From Bacteroidia bacterium (GTDB lineage: Bacteria; Bacteroidota; Bacteroidia; Bacteroidales; Azobacteroidaceae): 59,186 nucleotides of DNA. The notes beneath the pieces were generated by a model. It was not told where the DNA came from, searched no databases, and was given only the letters and a program-made list of their open reading frames with translations. A program made the position numbers and the translations under genes. Shown in pieces: positions 30,654 to 41,970 of this stretch; the first letter of the stretch is position 1; the number at the start of each line of letters is the position of its first letter. The stretch lies in assembly GCA_025999935.1 (NCBI GenBank), contig BNXY01000011.1, positions 1-59,186 on the forward strand, in the 5' to 3' direction.

Positions 30654-32552
30654 CTAATTTTTCCTTATTTTATTATCTGATATTTCAACTCGTTCATTGT
30701 CCGACAGAAAACGAATCGCTTCTATTACATGCTTTTCCGGATAATCTACCAATGCAATTATTTTTTCAATCGTTGTTTCGCCGTTTTTAAGCAAAGCCAG
30801 TATTTCATCCGGAATTTTGTTCTTGGTCGAAGATTTGATTTCCCTGCTTTTTTTCGCAAGGCAGACATCGCATTTTCCGCAATCCGCCACTTCTTTTTCG
30901 CCGAAATACGCCAGCAACATTTTACTTCGGCATTGGGTTTGAGAACTTCCGTACTCAATGACGTGTTTTATCCTGTGAATCAATTTGTCGCGCCGCTGCT
31001 CATAAACCGATTGCGGGATAGATAAGTATTTGATGTCTTCCCGGTTGCGGTTGTAATAAATGGTGGGCACTTTTTGCGCCGGAATATAATGGATAATGTG
31101 TTGGTTGGAAAGATATTTCAGATTTTCATACACATCGAGGGCGTTCATATCCGTCCGTTGAGCCAGCAAGGTCTCGTTGATATGAATGTAATCGGCAAAT
31201 AGACCTGTGTAAGAGCGCAAAAGCACTTGTATCAGGTTTTCGACCTCCGGACTGAAATAGGAAAATTTATACAATTCATCCCGTTGGATGGTAAATATCA
31301 GGCGGGATTGCTTATCTGTTTCTTCGATGTATTCGATATATCCGGATAAATCCAAGATTTTCAGGGCGCTGTGCACCTGTGTCATATTGTATCCGTAAGC
31401 CCTGCAGAATTTATCAAGATGGAAATTGTGCCCGGTATCTATGCCCGTATTGATGGCTATCTGAAAGAAATACGCCAATTTTTCGTACACATCCTTGATA
31501 AAATCCCGTTCGGGAAATTCGTCCGGAATCCGTTTCTTTAAGGTGGCGCTGTCGCGAGCGGTATAAAGCGCTATCGCAAAAGCTTTTTCCTCGTCCCGTC
31601 CGGCGCGTCCCGCCTCTTGAAAATATTCTTCCAGAGAACTCGGTAGCTCGAAATGAATAACCAAACGAACGTCCGGTTTGTCGATACCCATCCCGAAGGC
31701 GTTTGTGCAGACGATGACCCTGCATTGGTTGTTTTTCCAAGCATTTTGCTTTTTAATTTTCTCATCGGAAGTCAGTCCGGCATGGAAAAAATCAGCGCTG
31801 ATACCTTGTCTTTGCAGTTCAACGGCAATCTCCTTGGTGCGCTTGCGACTTCGCACGTAAACAATAGCAGTCCCGGGCACTTTCGACAGGATATGAGCGA
31901 TTTCGTACAATTTATCATCCGTTTCCCGAATCACATACGCGATGTTTTTCCGCTCAAAACTTTTACGGAAAACATTTTTTTCCTTAAACCGCAATTTATC
32001 TTGTATATCGTCGATTACATCGGGGGTGGCGGTAGCAGTCAGCGCCAGTACCGGAATGCCCGGAAGATGGTCGCGCAACTCCACAATCCGCATATAGGAC
32101 GGACGGAAATCGTAGCCCCACTGCGAGATACAATGCGATTCGTCGATGGCCAGCAGGCAAACGTTCAGATGGGGCAGTTTGGCAAGAAAAAGTTCCGTGG
32201 TCAGCCGTTCGGGCGACACGTACAGAAATTTATAATTTCCGAAGATACAATTTTCGAGGGTAATCACAATTTCTCCGCGATTCATGCCCGAATGGATATA
32301 AGCGGCTTTAATGCCCAATTTTTTCAGGTTGTCAACTTGGTCTTTCATCAAGGCGATAAGGGGAGTTACCACCAAACAAAGGCCTTCCATCAACAGGGTT
32401 GGAACCTGAAAAGTTAAGGATTTGCCACCGCCGGTAGGCATCAGTCCGAGAGTGTCTTTTCCCTCGTAAACAGAGGCTATAATATCCTCCTGAAGTGAAC
32501 GAAAGGAATCGTAACCCCAATATTCTTTCAGGATATCGAGAAATTTATTCAC
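30654..32552 (-). CDS. recQ: ATP-dependent DNA helicase RecQ
   Basis: 632 residues of a 3'-5' superfamily 2 helicase for recombination repair. The motifs are in order: FRSLQEDII (motif 0), MPTGGGKSLTFQ (Walker A), VVTPLIALMKDQV, LLAIDESHCISQWGYDFRPS (box II as D-E-S-H instead of D-E-A-H), LTATAT, and FGMGIDKPDVRLVIHFELP plus QEAGRAGRD. The RQC zinc cysteines are at CRSKML and CGKCDVC. No clear HRDC; a winged-helix-like tail ends the protein. Its start overlaps the recJ stop by 8 nt, so recJ-recQ form an operon. Confidence 0.95.
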   Translation of the reverse strand: MNKFLDILKEYWGYDSFRSLQEDIIASVYEGKDTLGLMPTGGGKSLTFQVPTLLMEGLCLVVTPLIALMKDQVDNLKKLGIKAAYIHSGMNRGEIVITLENCIFGNYKFLYVSPERLTTELFLAKLPHLNVCLLAIDESHCISQWGYDFRPSYMRIVELRDHLPGIPVLALTATATPDVIDDIQDKLRFKEKNVFRKSFERKNIAYVIRETDDKLYEIAHILSKVPGTAIVYVRSRKRTKEIAVELQRQGISADFFHAGLTSDEKIKKQNAWKNNQCRVIVCTNAFGMGIDKPDVRLVIHFELPSSLEEYFQEAGRAGRDEEKAFAIALYTARDSATLKKRIPDEFPERDFIKDVYEKLAYFFQIAINTGIDTGHNFHLDKFCRAYGYNMTQVHSALKILDLSGYIEYIEETDKQSRLIFTIQRDELYKFSYFSPEVENLIQVLLRSYTGLFADYIHINETLLAQRTDMNALDVYENLKYLSNQHIIHYIPAQKVPTIYYNRNREDIKYLSIPQSVYEQRRDKLIHRIKHVIEYGSSQTQCRSKMLLAYFGEKEVADCGKCDVCLAKKSREIKSSTKNKIPDEILALLKNGETTIEKIIALVDYPEKHVIEAIRFLSDNERVEISDNKIRKN

Positions 32553-34272
32553 TGATACGAATATCTTTTATCAATAATTGAATGCTCGTTTTATTATTGT
32601 ACGTATTTTCTTCGATGGTGTAACAGACGTCAAACGGTTTTCCGCTTTTGATGTAATCGTTGGATTCATGCATGCCAAAGGCGATTGCCTGCATGACTTC
32701 CTCCGACGAATCGTCCGTTAAATCCAATTTGATGTGTTCCAATTCGCGACCGACCAACTTGCTGGTACCGGAATCCCTCACGCCGAAAGAGCAGAAAACC
32801 GGTTTCTGGTTGTCGGGGCCAAATGGATTCAAGCGTTTCAAATCATTGAAGAACGTTTGGTTTATTTCGCTGAATTTTAGCGCCATATCAATATCCAGGG
32901 TTTGAATCATCTGTTCTGCAATCATGTATTCATCGGCAAATGATTCAAGCCTGAATTTGAATAAATCCAGACTTTCTTCTTTCAAAGTGATACCGGCGGC
33001 AAAAGTATGTCCCCCGAAATTGACCAAGACATCCTTGCAGGATTCGATGGCTTTATAGATGTCAAATCCGGTAATGGAGCGCGCCGAACCGGAGATATAA
33101 CCGTTGGATTCGGTCAATACGATAGCTGGTTTGTAGTATTTTTCGGTTAGCCGAGAAGCCACAATCCCGATAACGCCTTTGTGCCATTCCGGATTGTAAA
33201 CGACGATGATTTTATCTTTCGCTATCAGCGGATTTTCATCAATGAGCGTATAGGCTTCGTCGGTAATTTTTTTGTCCAATTCCCGGCGGTCGTCGTTGTA
33301 TTGGTCGATGTTTTCGCTTTTTTCTTTCGCCGATTCAAAGTCCTTGGCCAAAAGTAAATCGACGGCTTCCTTGCCGTTCATCATTCTCCCCGAAGCGTTG
33401 ATTCGCGGGCCGATTTTGAAAACGATATCGCTGATGGTAATTTCTTTCCCGAACAATCCGCAGATGTCGATGATTCCTTTCAATCCTTTGCTGGGATTGT
33501 GGTTCAGTTGTTTCAGTCCGTAAGCGGCCATGACCCGGTTTTCGCCGGTAATCGGCACAATATCCGAGGCGATGCTGACCGCCACAAAATCCAACAAAAG
33601 CCGTAAACGGGAAAAGTCGATGTCATTGCTGATAGCAAAAGCCTGCATAAATTTGAATCCCACGCCGCAACCGGAAAGGTGTTCGTAAGGATACCGGGAA
33701 TCCTCACGTTTGGCGTCTAAGATTGCCACGGCGTTCGGCAAGACCTCGCCCGGCATGTGGTGGTCGCAAATGATAAAATCAATGCCCAAGGATTTGGCAT
33801 AAGCTACTTTTTCAATGGCTTTGATGCCGCAATCCAAAGCGATAATCAAGCGCACACCGGTTTCTTGGGCGTATGCGATTCCTTTTTCCGAAATTCCGTA
33901 ACCTTCATCGTAACGGTCTGGAATGTAGTAGTCTAAATTCGATGCCCATGTGTTTTGCTCCAAAAATTTGTAAACCAATGCAACGGCAGTCGTTCCGTCC
34001 ACATCATAATCCCCATAAATCAAAATCCGTTCTTTGTTTCCCAAAGCCTGATTCAAACGGTCGATGGCTTTTCCCATATCGGGATACAAAAAAGGATCAT
34101 GCAAGTCTCTCAAGCCCGGATTGAGGAATTGTTGACAATCTTCCTCTGTTGCGATTCCCCTTTGCACCATCAATAGACAGACAGCAGGGCTAAGTCCGAA
34201 CGCCTCCGAGAGTTCGGTCTTTCTAAGTATCTGTTCTTGTGTAGGGGGTTGATAATTCCATTTGTTAGTCAT
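32545..34272 (-). CDS. recJ: Single-stranded-DNA-specific exonuclease RecJ
   Basis: 575 residues. The DHH phosphoesterase motifs are intact: LIYGDYDVDGTTAVAL, LIIALDCGIKAIEKV, FIICDHHMPGE (D-H-H) and LSGCGVGFKF. The DHHA1 half has GRMMNGKEA, GIVASRLTEKYYKPAIVLTE and FGGHTFAAG. RecJ degrades 5'-ended single strands in repair. It is first in the operon with recQ (8-nt overlap). Confidence 0.95.
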   Translation of the reverse strand: MTNKWNYQPPTQEQILRKTELSEAFGLSPAVCLLMVQRGIATEEDCQQFLNPGLRDLHDPFLYPDMGKAIDRLNQALGNKERILIYGDYDVDGTTAVALVYKFLEQNTWASNLDYYIPDRYDEGYGISEKGIAYAQETGVRLIIALDCGIKAIEKVAYAKSLGIDFIICDHHMPGEVLPNAVAILDAKREDSRYPYEHLSGCGVGFKFMQAFAISNDIDFSRLRLLLDFVAVSIASDIVPITGENRVMAAYGLKQLNHNPSKGLKGIIDICGLFGKEITISDIVFKIGPRINASGRMMNGKEAVDLLLAKDFESAKEKSENIDQYNDDRRELDKKITDEAYTLIDENPLIAKDKIIVVYNPEWHKGVIGIVASRLTEKYYKPAIVLTESNGYISGSARSITGFDIYKAIESCKDVLVNFGGHTFAAGITLKEESLDLFKFRLESFADEYMIAEQMIQTLDIDMALKFSEINQTFFNDLKRLNPFGPDNQKPVFCSFGVRDSGTSKLVGRELEHIKLDLTDDSSEEVMQAIAFGMHESNDYIKSGKPFDVCYTIEENTYNNKTSIQLLIKDIRISE

Positions 34273-34279
34273 TATATAT

Positions 34280-34800
34280 TTTATTTTTCTTTTTTTCTCT
34301 CTCGAAATTTTGATTCTATTTTGCTGGTTACAGCAAAGTTAGCAAAATAATCATCTTGGACTGATTATACACAAAGAATCAATCGGTAAAGTTACGGGAT
34401 ATTTGTAAAATTTCCTAATATTTTGTGTAGTTTTTTTTGCGAAATAATAATTTACCTCATACCTGTCTCATCTTTTGGTTCATAAAATCCAATAATCTTT
34501 TCAACTAATTTGATAATCAACAATTAATTTTCAAAATTTCAATAAAAGTTGTTCAAAATCTTTTTTTTGCATCGCCTACCGAGAATAAATCAGGCGGCGG
34601 ATTTTGCTTGATTCGCGCTTTACGAACCGTGATTTGGGAGGCATTGATAATGTAGCCAAGCCTGTTGTACTGTGTCAAACTAACTGGTTATAAGTAAAAT
34701 ATGAAGAACGATGCTTGTCCGTTTTGTACTTGTTTACACTTTTGCGAAACAAATTGCGGGGTATCAAGTCTATTATTTGCTTGAAGATGGGTTTATCCGA
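34280..34800. other. Intergenic stretch upstream of recJ with no intact gene
   Basis: Mostly AT-rich with scattered stops. On the minus strand 34690-34560 a 40-codon frame without start reads LGYIINASQITVRKARIKQN then PPPDLFSVGD; on the plus strand near 34740 a short frame reads GYQVYYLLEDGFIRFF. Both look like scraps of former genes, but I cannot assign them. Confidence 0.4.
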
Positions 34801-34870
34801 TTTTTTTCCTAACTTTGTCGCCATAAAAAGTTCTCTGATGGTTATTGTGATTCAACACCACAAAGGTAAC

Positions 34871-35354
34871 TTTTTTCAGGGAACTTTTATCTTAAAATTG
34901 TTGGGACAGTTATGGTTTTATCTTCGTATTATCAAGCCTTTGCAAATTATCGGGAACGAAATGAAAGCCTACGAAAAAGTCATCTGCATGATTGCACATG
35001 AAGTAAACAACACCACCGCCGGAATCACTTCTACCCTTGATACTTTGGATAATACGCTGAAAGAAAAGGAAAATACGGAGGAAATCAGCGATGCCTTGCG
35101 GATAGCGGTTGAGCGTTGTTACAGTATGAAGCGTTTCATCACGAATTTTGCCGCCGTCCCTCGAAATCGCCGATACGGGAAAAGGCATCGACAAGGAAAC
35201 GGAAAGCAAGTTGTTCAGCCCATTCTTTTCCACCAAACCGCACGGACAGGGTTTGGGTCTGATTTTTATCCGCGAAGTGCTGCTCAAACATGGCTGCACT
35301 TTCTCGATACGCACTTATCCGGATGGTTTGACACGGTTTAAAATATTTTGGTAA
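34871..35354 (+). pseudogene. Sensor histidine kinase remnant, middle deleted and frame shifted
   Basis: The first frame carries the phospho-acceptor region: NEMKAYEKVICMIAHEVNNT (H-E-V-N-N H-box) and SDALRIAVERCYSMKRFITN. Near 35150 it jumps by one base to a frame with LEIADTGKGIDKETESKLFS, PFFSTKPHGQGLGLIFIREV and LLKHGCTFSIRT: the G1, F and G2 boxes of the kinase ATP site. The N-box and the link between the two domains are missing. No response-regulator gene is adjacent. Confidence 0.75.
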
Positions 35355-35368
35355 ATACTCTTTAAATT

Positions 35369-35842
35369 ATGATAGAAATTGAAAGAAAGTTTTTGGTAAA
35401 AGGAGATTTTCGCCCGTTGGCAGTTAAGAAAGTCCGGATTGTACAGGCTTATTTATGTAGTTCGCGGGAGCGGACGGTACGCATACGCATCAAGGATGAT
35501 TCGGCTTTTATTACCATCAAAGGGCCGGCGAATGAAAACGGTTTCTCCCGCCTCGAATTTGAATATCAGGTTCCGGTCGGTGATGCGGAGGAAATCATGA
35601 AATTGTGCAGTGCAGTCATTGAAAAGGAAAGATATTATGTTCCGGCGGAAGCAGGGCGCACTTTTGAAGTGGATGTCTTTCATGGTGCGCATGAAGGCTT
35701 GATTATGGCCGAATTAGAATTGCAATCGGAAGATGAAGCGTTTGAAAAACCAGATTGGTTAGGCGCAGAAGTAACCGGCGATGAACGGTATTACAATGCT
35801 TATTTGGCGGCACATCCATTTAAAGCAGCAAGTCGCTCATGA
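35369..35842 (+). CDS. CYTH-domain protein (triphosphate tunnel metalloenzyme)
   Basis: 157 residues with the CYTH start MIEIERKFLV (E-x-E-R-K-F), then RTVRIRIKDDSAFITIKGP (R-x-R, T-I-K-G), EYQVPVGDAEEIM, EKERYYVP and FEVDVFHGAHEGLIMAELEL (the acidic metal and tunnel set). Short forms like this usually hydrolyse inorganic tripolyphosphate; some are adenylate cyclases. The 3' end overlaps the convergent hemW gene by 23 bp. Confidence 0.88.
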   Translation: MIEIERKFLVKGDFRPLAVKKVRIVQAYLCSSRERTVRIRIKDDSAFITIKGPANENGFSRLEFEYQVPVGDAEEIMKLCSAVIEKERYYVPAEAGRTFEVDVFHGAHEGLIMAELELQSEDEAFEKPDWLGAEVTGDERYYNAYLAAHPFKAASRS

Positions 35843-36932
35843 TTCCATCCGAAATAAATATTCCTTTTCGCGTCAACCTCAAGTGATTGTTTTTAAGTTC
35901 GAGCAACTGATTCTCAATATATTTCTGGGCTTGTTGCAAGCAATGGGTTTTCTTATCGGCATCAAAAAGGGAAATCATTTTCCGAAGGTCAATTCCTTCC
36001 TTCATTCGCAATCGCGTGATAATAAAATCGTTATAAGCCGTCTTTGCATCAATGATTTCCAAGTCGCTGTCTTGCGCTCTGTATCCTGCATCCAACGTTT
36101 CTTTATTCCATTGCCGGCTTAATCCGTTGTAAGAGTGCGCCGAAGCGCCGATTCCCAGATAGTGAGCGCCCGTCCAATAAGATGAATTGTGCCGGGAACG
36201 GTAACCATGTTTAGCGAAATTGGATATTTCATAATGCTCAAACCCCGCATCTTCCAATTTATCTATCAATATTTCAAACAGTTGCACACTCAATTCTTCA
36301 TCGACCGGAGTAATTTTCCCTTGTTCCAAAAGGGAGAATAGCGGGGTGTTTTCTTCGTAAATCAGATGGTAAGCCGAGATATGTTGCACATCCAAATCCA
36401 TTGCCTGCCGGAGGGTTTTTTCCCAGATTTCCGGAGTTTGACCGGGCAAACCATACATTAAATCAATACTAATATTGTCAAATCTTTCTTTCTGCAACAA
36501 TTGAATAGCAGTTATGGCAGAATGAGCATCGTGTCGACGATTCAGAAATTGCAATTCCTTATCGTCAAAACTTTGGATGCCGAGGCTTATTCGGTTAAAT
36601 GGCAAATGTTGAATGGAATTTAAATAATCCGGCGTAATATCATCGGGATTGGCTTCGAGGGTAATTTCAAAATTATCGCTGATGTTTTCAAAGATAGAAT
36701 GAATGGTATCGAAAATCTTCTCAAACTCCCCTGCCGACAATTGCGAGGGCGTGCCTCCGCCAAAATAAATGGTTTCAATGACTTGGCCTTGCAAATAATC
36801 CTTTCGGTCGTGCAATTCTTCACAAAGCGCCTCCACATATTGCGCCTTTTTCTCTCCATTAGTGGAAGAAAAGAAATCGCAATAAAGACAACGCTTTTTG
36901 CAAAAGGGGATATGAATATAAATGCCTGCCAT
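35820..36932 (-). CDS. hemW: Radical SAM family heme chaperone HemW
   Basis: 370 residues. The radical SAM cluster motif CKKRCLYCDF (C11, C15, C18) follows GIYIHIPF. Other HemW landmarks are ETIYFGGGTPSQLSAGEFEK, EANPDDITPDYL, FNRISLGIQSFDDKELQFLN and the HNSSYWTGAHYLGIGASAHS segment. HemW was long annotated as an oxygen-independent coproporphyrinogen oxidase but binds heme and delivers it to apo-proteins. It starts 12 nt after the eno terminator and converges on the CYTH gene. Confidence 0.92.
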   Translation of the reverse strand: MAGIYIHIPFCKKRCLYCDFFSSTNGEKKAQYVEALCEELHDRKDYLQGQVIETIYFGGGTPSQLSAGEFEKIFDTIHSIFENISDNFEITLEANPDDITPDYLNSIQHLPFNRISLGIQSFDDKELQFLNRRHDAHSAITAIQLLQKERFDNISIDLMYGLPGQTPEIWEKTLRQAMDLDVQHISAYHLIYEENTPLFSLLEQGKITPVDEELSVQLFEILIDKLEDAGFEHYEISNFAKHGYRSRHNSSYWTGAHYLGIGASAHSYNGLSRQWNKETLDAGYRAQDSDLEIIDAKTAYNDFIITRLRMKEGIDLRKMISLFDADKKTHCLQQAQKYIENQLLELKNNHLRLTRKGIFISDGIMSDLLL

Positions 36933-36943
36933 ATAGGAAAGAA

Positions 36944-36975
36944 AAAGAGGGTTGCCGCAATGACAAACCCTCTTT
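36944..36975 (-). terminator. Intrinsic terminator of eno
   Basis: On the minus strand AAAGAGGGTT (36975-36966) pairs with AACCCTCTTT (36953-36944) around a 12-nt loop, followed by U-rich sequence. It lies 23 nt after the eno stop. Confidence 0.85.
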
Positions 36976-36998
36976 AATTCAAATATTATCCAAAAAAT

Positions 36999-38300
<1,302 letters not shown>

Positions 38301-38335
38301 TTATTAATTTAATATTGATTGTTTTTTTCGAGCTG

Positions 38336-38343
38336 CAAAGTTA
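38336..38343 (-). promoter_or_regulatory. -7 promoter box of eno (TAACTTTG)
   Basis: Minus-strand TAACTTTG fits TAnnTTTG, about 45 nt ahead of the eno ATG. Confidence 0.6.
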
Positions 38344-38401
38344 CAAAAAAAGTCGAAGTTAGACAGCGTTTTATCCAATTATTTAAAATAAATTCGTAAA
38401 T

Positions 38402-38518
38402 ATGTATGATAAACATGAATTGATTGCCGAAACAAACGACAGGTTTAATTTGGATATTATTGATACTAAAAAATTTACTTTATTAAAACGATGTTATGAC
38501 AACGCAAGAAAGAATTGA
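38402..38518 (+). CDS. Possible 38-residue peptide overlapping the next small gene
   Basis: Frame from ATG 38402 encoding NDRFNLDIIDTKKFTLLKRC, then YDNARKN and a stop. It overlaps the start of the following small gene by 23 nt. Unknown; it could be a gene scrap or an upstream regulatory peptide. Confidence 0.25.
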   Translation: MYDKHELIAETNDRFNLDIIDTKKFTLLKRCYDNARKN

Positions 38519-38642
38519 ATTTAAGGATAAAGTCTTGAAAGGACTTGATATTGCCTACCAGAAACTCCTTGCCGAAAAAAAAGCGAAAAACAGCGAGTTA
38601 ATCGTTCTCCGTGACAATAAAATTGTAGCGATAAAGCCGTAA
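38496..38642 (+). CDS. Conserved small Bacteroidales protein of unknown function
   Basis: 48 residues: MTTQERIEFKDKVLKGLDIA, YQKLLAEKKAKNSELIVLRD, NKIVAIKP. The pattern (charged helix, then N-S-E-L-I-V-L-R-D-x-K-I-V-x-I-K-P) recurs in small hypothetical proteins of Bacteroidales. The ATG is clear and the next gene's promoter begins 49 nt after its stop. Confidence 0.5.
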   Translation: MTTQERIEFKDKVLKGLDIAYQKLLAEKKAKNSELIVLRDNKIVAIKP

Positions 38643-38690
38643 TTTATTTTACTTCCTTATCTTTGGCTTTTAACTTCCGACTTTTTATAT

Positions 38691-38698
38691 TACCTTTG
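38691..38698 (+). promoter_or_regulatory. -7 promoter box of the prfA operon (TACCTTTG)
   Basis: TACCTTTG fits TAnnTTTG and lies 25 nt before the prfA start. Confidence 0.6.
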
Positions 38699-38723
38699 CA
38701 ATCCAATTATAAAATTTGCACAG

Positions 38724-39809
38724 ATGAGTCAAGATTCTTTGTTAGAGAAGTTAGACGTTTTGGTAATCCATTTCGAAGAAATCGGAACATTGATTACCGA
38801 CCCCGATGTTATCTCGGATATGAAACGTTTTGTGAAACTGAACAAGGAATACCGCGAATTGGAAAAGATTGTCGCCGCACGCAACGAATACAAACAAGCG
38901 CTGGACGGAATCGAAGAAGCCAAATCCATTCTGGAAACCGAATCCGACTCGGAAATGCGCGAACTCGCTAAAGAAGAGTTGGAGAGCGGCGCCCAAAGAC
39001 TACCTCTGCTGGAAGAAGAAATAAAACTTTTATTAGTTCCCACCGACCCGCAAGACGGCAAAAACGCCATCGTCGAAATCCGTGGAGGAACCGGTGGAGA
39101 CGAAGCCGCCATTTTTGCCGGCGATTTATACCGCATGTACGCCAAATTCTGCGAATCCAAAGGATGGAAAGTGGAAGTGACCAGCAGCAGCGAAGGCACC
39201 ATCGGCGGATTCAAAGAAATCATCTTTTCTGTTTCCGGCGAAAACGTGTATGGAACGCTGAAGTACGAATCGGGCGTTCACCGCGTACAACGGGTGCCGG
39301 TAACGGAAACTCAAGGGCGCATCCATACCTCGGCCGCAACCGTCGCCATTCTTCCGGAGGCTGATGAATTTGACGTGGAAATCAAAGACTCGGATATTCG
39401 AATCGATATTTTCTGCTCTTCCGGCGCCGGAGGACAATCGGTCAACACCACTTATTCCGCTATCCGTTTGGTGCATATACCCACAGGAATTTCCGTACAA
39501 TCGCAGGACGAACGGTCGCAAATGAAAAACAAAGCGAAAGCCATGACCGAATTGCGTTCACGTATATATAATATGGAATACCAAAAATATTTGGACGAAA
39601 TCGCCTCGAAACGGAAAACCATGGTTTCAACCGGCGACCGTTCCGCGAAAATCCGCACCTACAATTACCCGCAAGGCCGGCTTACCGACCACCGAATCAA
39701 TTATACGATTTACAACCTGCCGGCTTTTGTCGGTGGCGATATTCAAGGCGTAATCGACCGGTTGATTGTCGCGGAAAATGCAGAAAGATTAAAAGAAAGC
39801 GAGATATAA
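38724..39809 (+). CDS. prfA: Peptide chain release factor 1
   Basis: 361 residues, full length. The peptidyl-tRNA hydrolysis motif is [18 protein letters not shown] (GGQ at 236-238), and the stop-codon-recognising tripeptide is P-V-T at 192-194 in [17 protein letters not shown], which marks RF1 (UAA/UAG) rather than RF2. The N-terminal domain contains [20 protein letters not shown]. It opens the run prfA-pyrF-HD-lpxD-lpxC/fabZ-lpxA. Confidence 0.97.
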   Translation: MSQDSLLEKLDVLVIHFEEIGTLITDPDVISDMKRFVKLNKEYRELEKIVAARNEYKQALDGIEEAKSILETESDSEMRELAKEELESGAQRLPLLEEEIKLLLVPTDPQDGKNAIVEIRGGTGGDEAAIFAGDLYRMYAKFCESKGWKVEVTSSSEGTIGGFKEIIFSVSGENVYGTLKYESGVHRVQRVPVTETQGRIHTSAATVAILPEADEFDVEIKDSDIRIDIFCSSGAGGQSVNTTYSAIRLVHIPTGISVQSQDERSQMKNKAKAMTELRSRIYNMEYQKYLDEIASKRKTMVSTGDRSAKIRTYNYPQGRLTDHRINYTIYNLPAFVGGDIQGVIDRLIVAENAERLKESEI

Positions 39810-39889
39810 ACCATTTAACACCAAACCAAGCAATGAAAAAATTTTATGAATATAGAAAATGTAAACTCAAAATATTAATCCGATTTTTT

Positions 39890-40720
39890 ATGACAAGACA
39901 ACAATTATTTGAAAATATCATCCGGAAACAATCCTTTCTTTGCGTAGGGTTGGATACGGACATTAAAAAAATTCCTCGCCATCTGTTGGAGGAAGGAGAC
40001 GCGGTCTATTCCTTCAACAAAGCCATTATCGATGCAACGGCGGATTATTGTGTGGCCTACAAACCCAATCTGGCTTTTTACGAAAGTCTGGGAGCCAAAG
40101 GTTTGGCGACACTTGAAAAAACGGTGACTTACATCCGGCAAACGTATCCCGACCAATTTGTTATCGCCGATGCGAAGCGGGGCGACATCGGGAACACTTC
40201 CGAAATGTATGCACGCGCCATTTTTGAACGTGCCGGATTCGACGCGGTAACGGTCGCCCCCTATATGGGCGAGGATAGTGTGAAGCCGTTTTTGTTGCCG
40301 GATAAATGGGTCATTCTCTTGGCTTTAACATCAAACAAAGGTTCTCTGGATTTTCAGATGACGGCGGATGCCAACGGCGAACGACTATTTGAAAAAGTCT
40401 TGAAAAAATCGCAGGAATGGGCTTCCGACGAACAATTGATGTATGTCGTGGGAGCTACGCAAGGAAAACTTTTTTCGGACATCCGGAAAATAGCGCCGAA
40501 TCACTTTTTGCTGGTTCCCGGCGTTGGAGCGCAAGGCGGAAGCCTGAAAGAAGTGGCGGAGTATGGAATGAACAGCCAATGCGGTTTATTGGTCAATTCT
40601 TCCCGCCAGATTCTTTATGCGGATAATACGGAAAAATTTGCGGATGCAGCGCGCCGTGAATCAAAAAAAGTTCAGGAAGAAATGGCGGAATATTTGCAAT
40701 GGATAACAAAAGAAAAATAA
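39890..40720 (+). CDS. pyrF: Orotidine 5'-phosphate decarboxylase (type 2)
   Basis: 276 residues. The opening [20 protein letters not shown] is typical of the longer type 2 enzymes, and the catalytic stretch is [18 protein letters not shown] (D-A-K-R-G-D-I). Further landmarks are [14 protein letters not shown] and [13 protein letters not shown]. It makes UMP from OMP. I chose the ATG at 39890, which fits family starts; 19 upstream codons (from 39833) are rich in Lys and Phe and lack support. The 3' end overlaps the HD gene by 22 bp. Confidence 0.93.
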   Translation: MTRQQLFENIIRKQSFLCVGLDTDIKKIPRHLLEEGDAVYSFNKAIIDATADYCVAYKPNLAFYESLGAKGLATLEKTVTYIRQTYPDQFVIADAKRGDIGNTSEMYARAIFERAGFDAVTVAPYMGEDSVKPFLLPDKWVILLALTSNKGSLDFQMTADANGERLFEKVLKKSQEWASDEQLMYVVGATQGKLFSDIRKIAPNHFLLVPGVGAQGGSLKEVAEYGMNSQCGLLVNSSRQILYADNTEKFADAARRESKKVQEEMAEYLQWITKEK

Positions 40721-41928
40721 TCAACGACCCCGTCTTCGGATTTATCAATATCCCGGATGAATTTGTATATCAGATTATAAATCATCCCTATATTCAGCGG
40801 CTCAACCGGATTAAACAGTTGGGGCTGGCTTTTTATGTCTATCCGGGCGCGGTACATACCCGTTTCCATCATTCCTTGGGCGCCATGCACCTCATGTCGG
40901 AAGCCATCGCCCAGTTGCGCGCCAACGGACATTCGATTTCCGCAGAAGAAAAAGATGCCGCTACGGCCTGTATCCTGATGCACGACATCGGCCACGGCCC
41001 GTTTTCCCATGTTTTGGAAAACACTTTGGTAAATGGCATTCACCACGAAACCATTTCGTTGATGCTGATGAACCGGATGAATGAAGATATGAACGGGAAA
41101 TTGAGTACGGCCATCGAAATTTTCAAAGATACGTATCCGAAACGGTTTTTGCACCAGTTAGTCAGCGGTCAGTTGGATGTTGACCGATTGGATTATCTTC
41201 GCCGCGACAGTTTTTTTACCGGTGTCACGGAAGGCAATATCGGCTCTGCACGAATCATCAAAATGCTCAATCTCCGCGACGATAAATTAGTGGTGGAAGC
41301 CAAAGGCATTTATTCGATAGAAAATTTCCTGATGGCGCGGCGACTGATGTATTGGCAAGTTTATCTGCACAAGACCGCCGTTGCCGCCGAAAAAATGTTG
41401 ATTAATACTTTGCGGCGGGCTAAAGTTTTAGCATCTCAAGGAGTAGAATTAAATGTAACCCCGGCGCTGCATTATTTTTTGTACAATCCGGTCGATAAAA
41501 CCGTTTTTGAAAGTAATCCGGAAGCGCTTGATTTTTTTGTGGATTTAGACGACAATGATATTTGGTGTGCGTTGAAAAATTGGGCAAAACATCCGGATAA
41601 GGTATTGTCTTTGCTAAGTAATGGTCTGGTTAGTAGAAAATTGTTTAAAATAAAAATTCATCCGGAACCGGTTTCCGAAGATTTTTTGAAAGCGCGGATA
41701 AATTATTTTGCGGAAAAATACGGATTGTCGCTGGAAGATGCCTCCTTCCTGATTTCTTCCGATGAAATTTCAACTAACATGTATAACGAAGTGGACGATA
41801 GTATTGATATTCTGTACAATGACGGAAGTGTAAAAGACATTTCCAATGCCTCGGATATGTTGAATATTCAACTACTTTCTAAGAAAATTAAGAAGTATTA
41901 CTTTTGTTTTTTGCGAGATTCAAAATAA
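40699..41928 (+). CDS. HD-superfamily phosphohydrolase (dGTPase-like)
   Basis: 409 residues. The HD metal site is spread as [15 protein letters not shown] (H), [17 protein letters not shown] (H-D) and [19 protein letters not shown] (D). This arrangement is shared with deoxyguanosinetriphosphate triphosphohydrolase relatives. The C-terminal 130 residues are less conserved. Substrate unknown. It overlaps pyrF by 22 bp and precedes lpxD by 42 nt, as in other Bacteroidales. Confidence 0.88.
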   Translation: MDNKRKIINDPVFGFINIPDEFVYQIINHPYIQRLNRIKQLGLAFYVYPGAVHTRFHHSLGAMHLMSEAIAQLRANGHSISAEEKDAATACILMHDIGHGPFSHVLENTLVNGIHHETISLMLMNRMNEDMNGKLSTAIEIFKDTYPKRFLHQLVSGQLDVDRLDYLRRDSFFTGVTEGNIGSARIIKMLNLRDDKLVVEAKGIYSIENFLMARRLMYWQVYLHKTAVAAEKMLINTLRRAKVLASQGVELNVTPALHYFLYNPVDKTVFESNPEALDFFVDLDDNDIWCALKNWAKHPDKVLSLLSNGLVSRKLFKIKIHPEPVSEDFLKARINYFAEKYGLSLEDASFLISSDEISTNMYNEVDDSIDILYNDGSVKDISNASDMLNIQLLSKKIKKYYFCFLRDSK

Positions 41929-41970
41929 TTTACGTACTTTGTCCTGATTTTAAAACTATAAAAAACGATA

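Noticed and set aside
31653..32417. 254-codon plus-strand frame opposite recQ
   Set aside because: It is antisense to clear helicase motifs and has no recognisable protein pattern.
39833..39889. Longer pyrF start at 39833
   Set aside because: The extra 19 residues are Lys/Phe-rich and unlike family N-termini; ATG 39890 fits the usual start.
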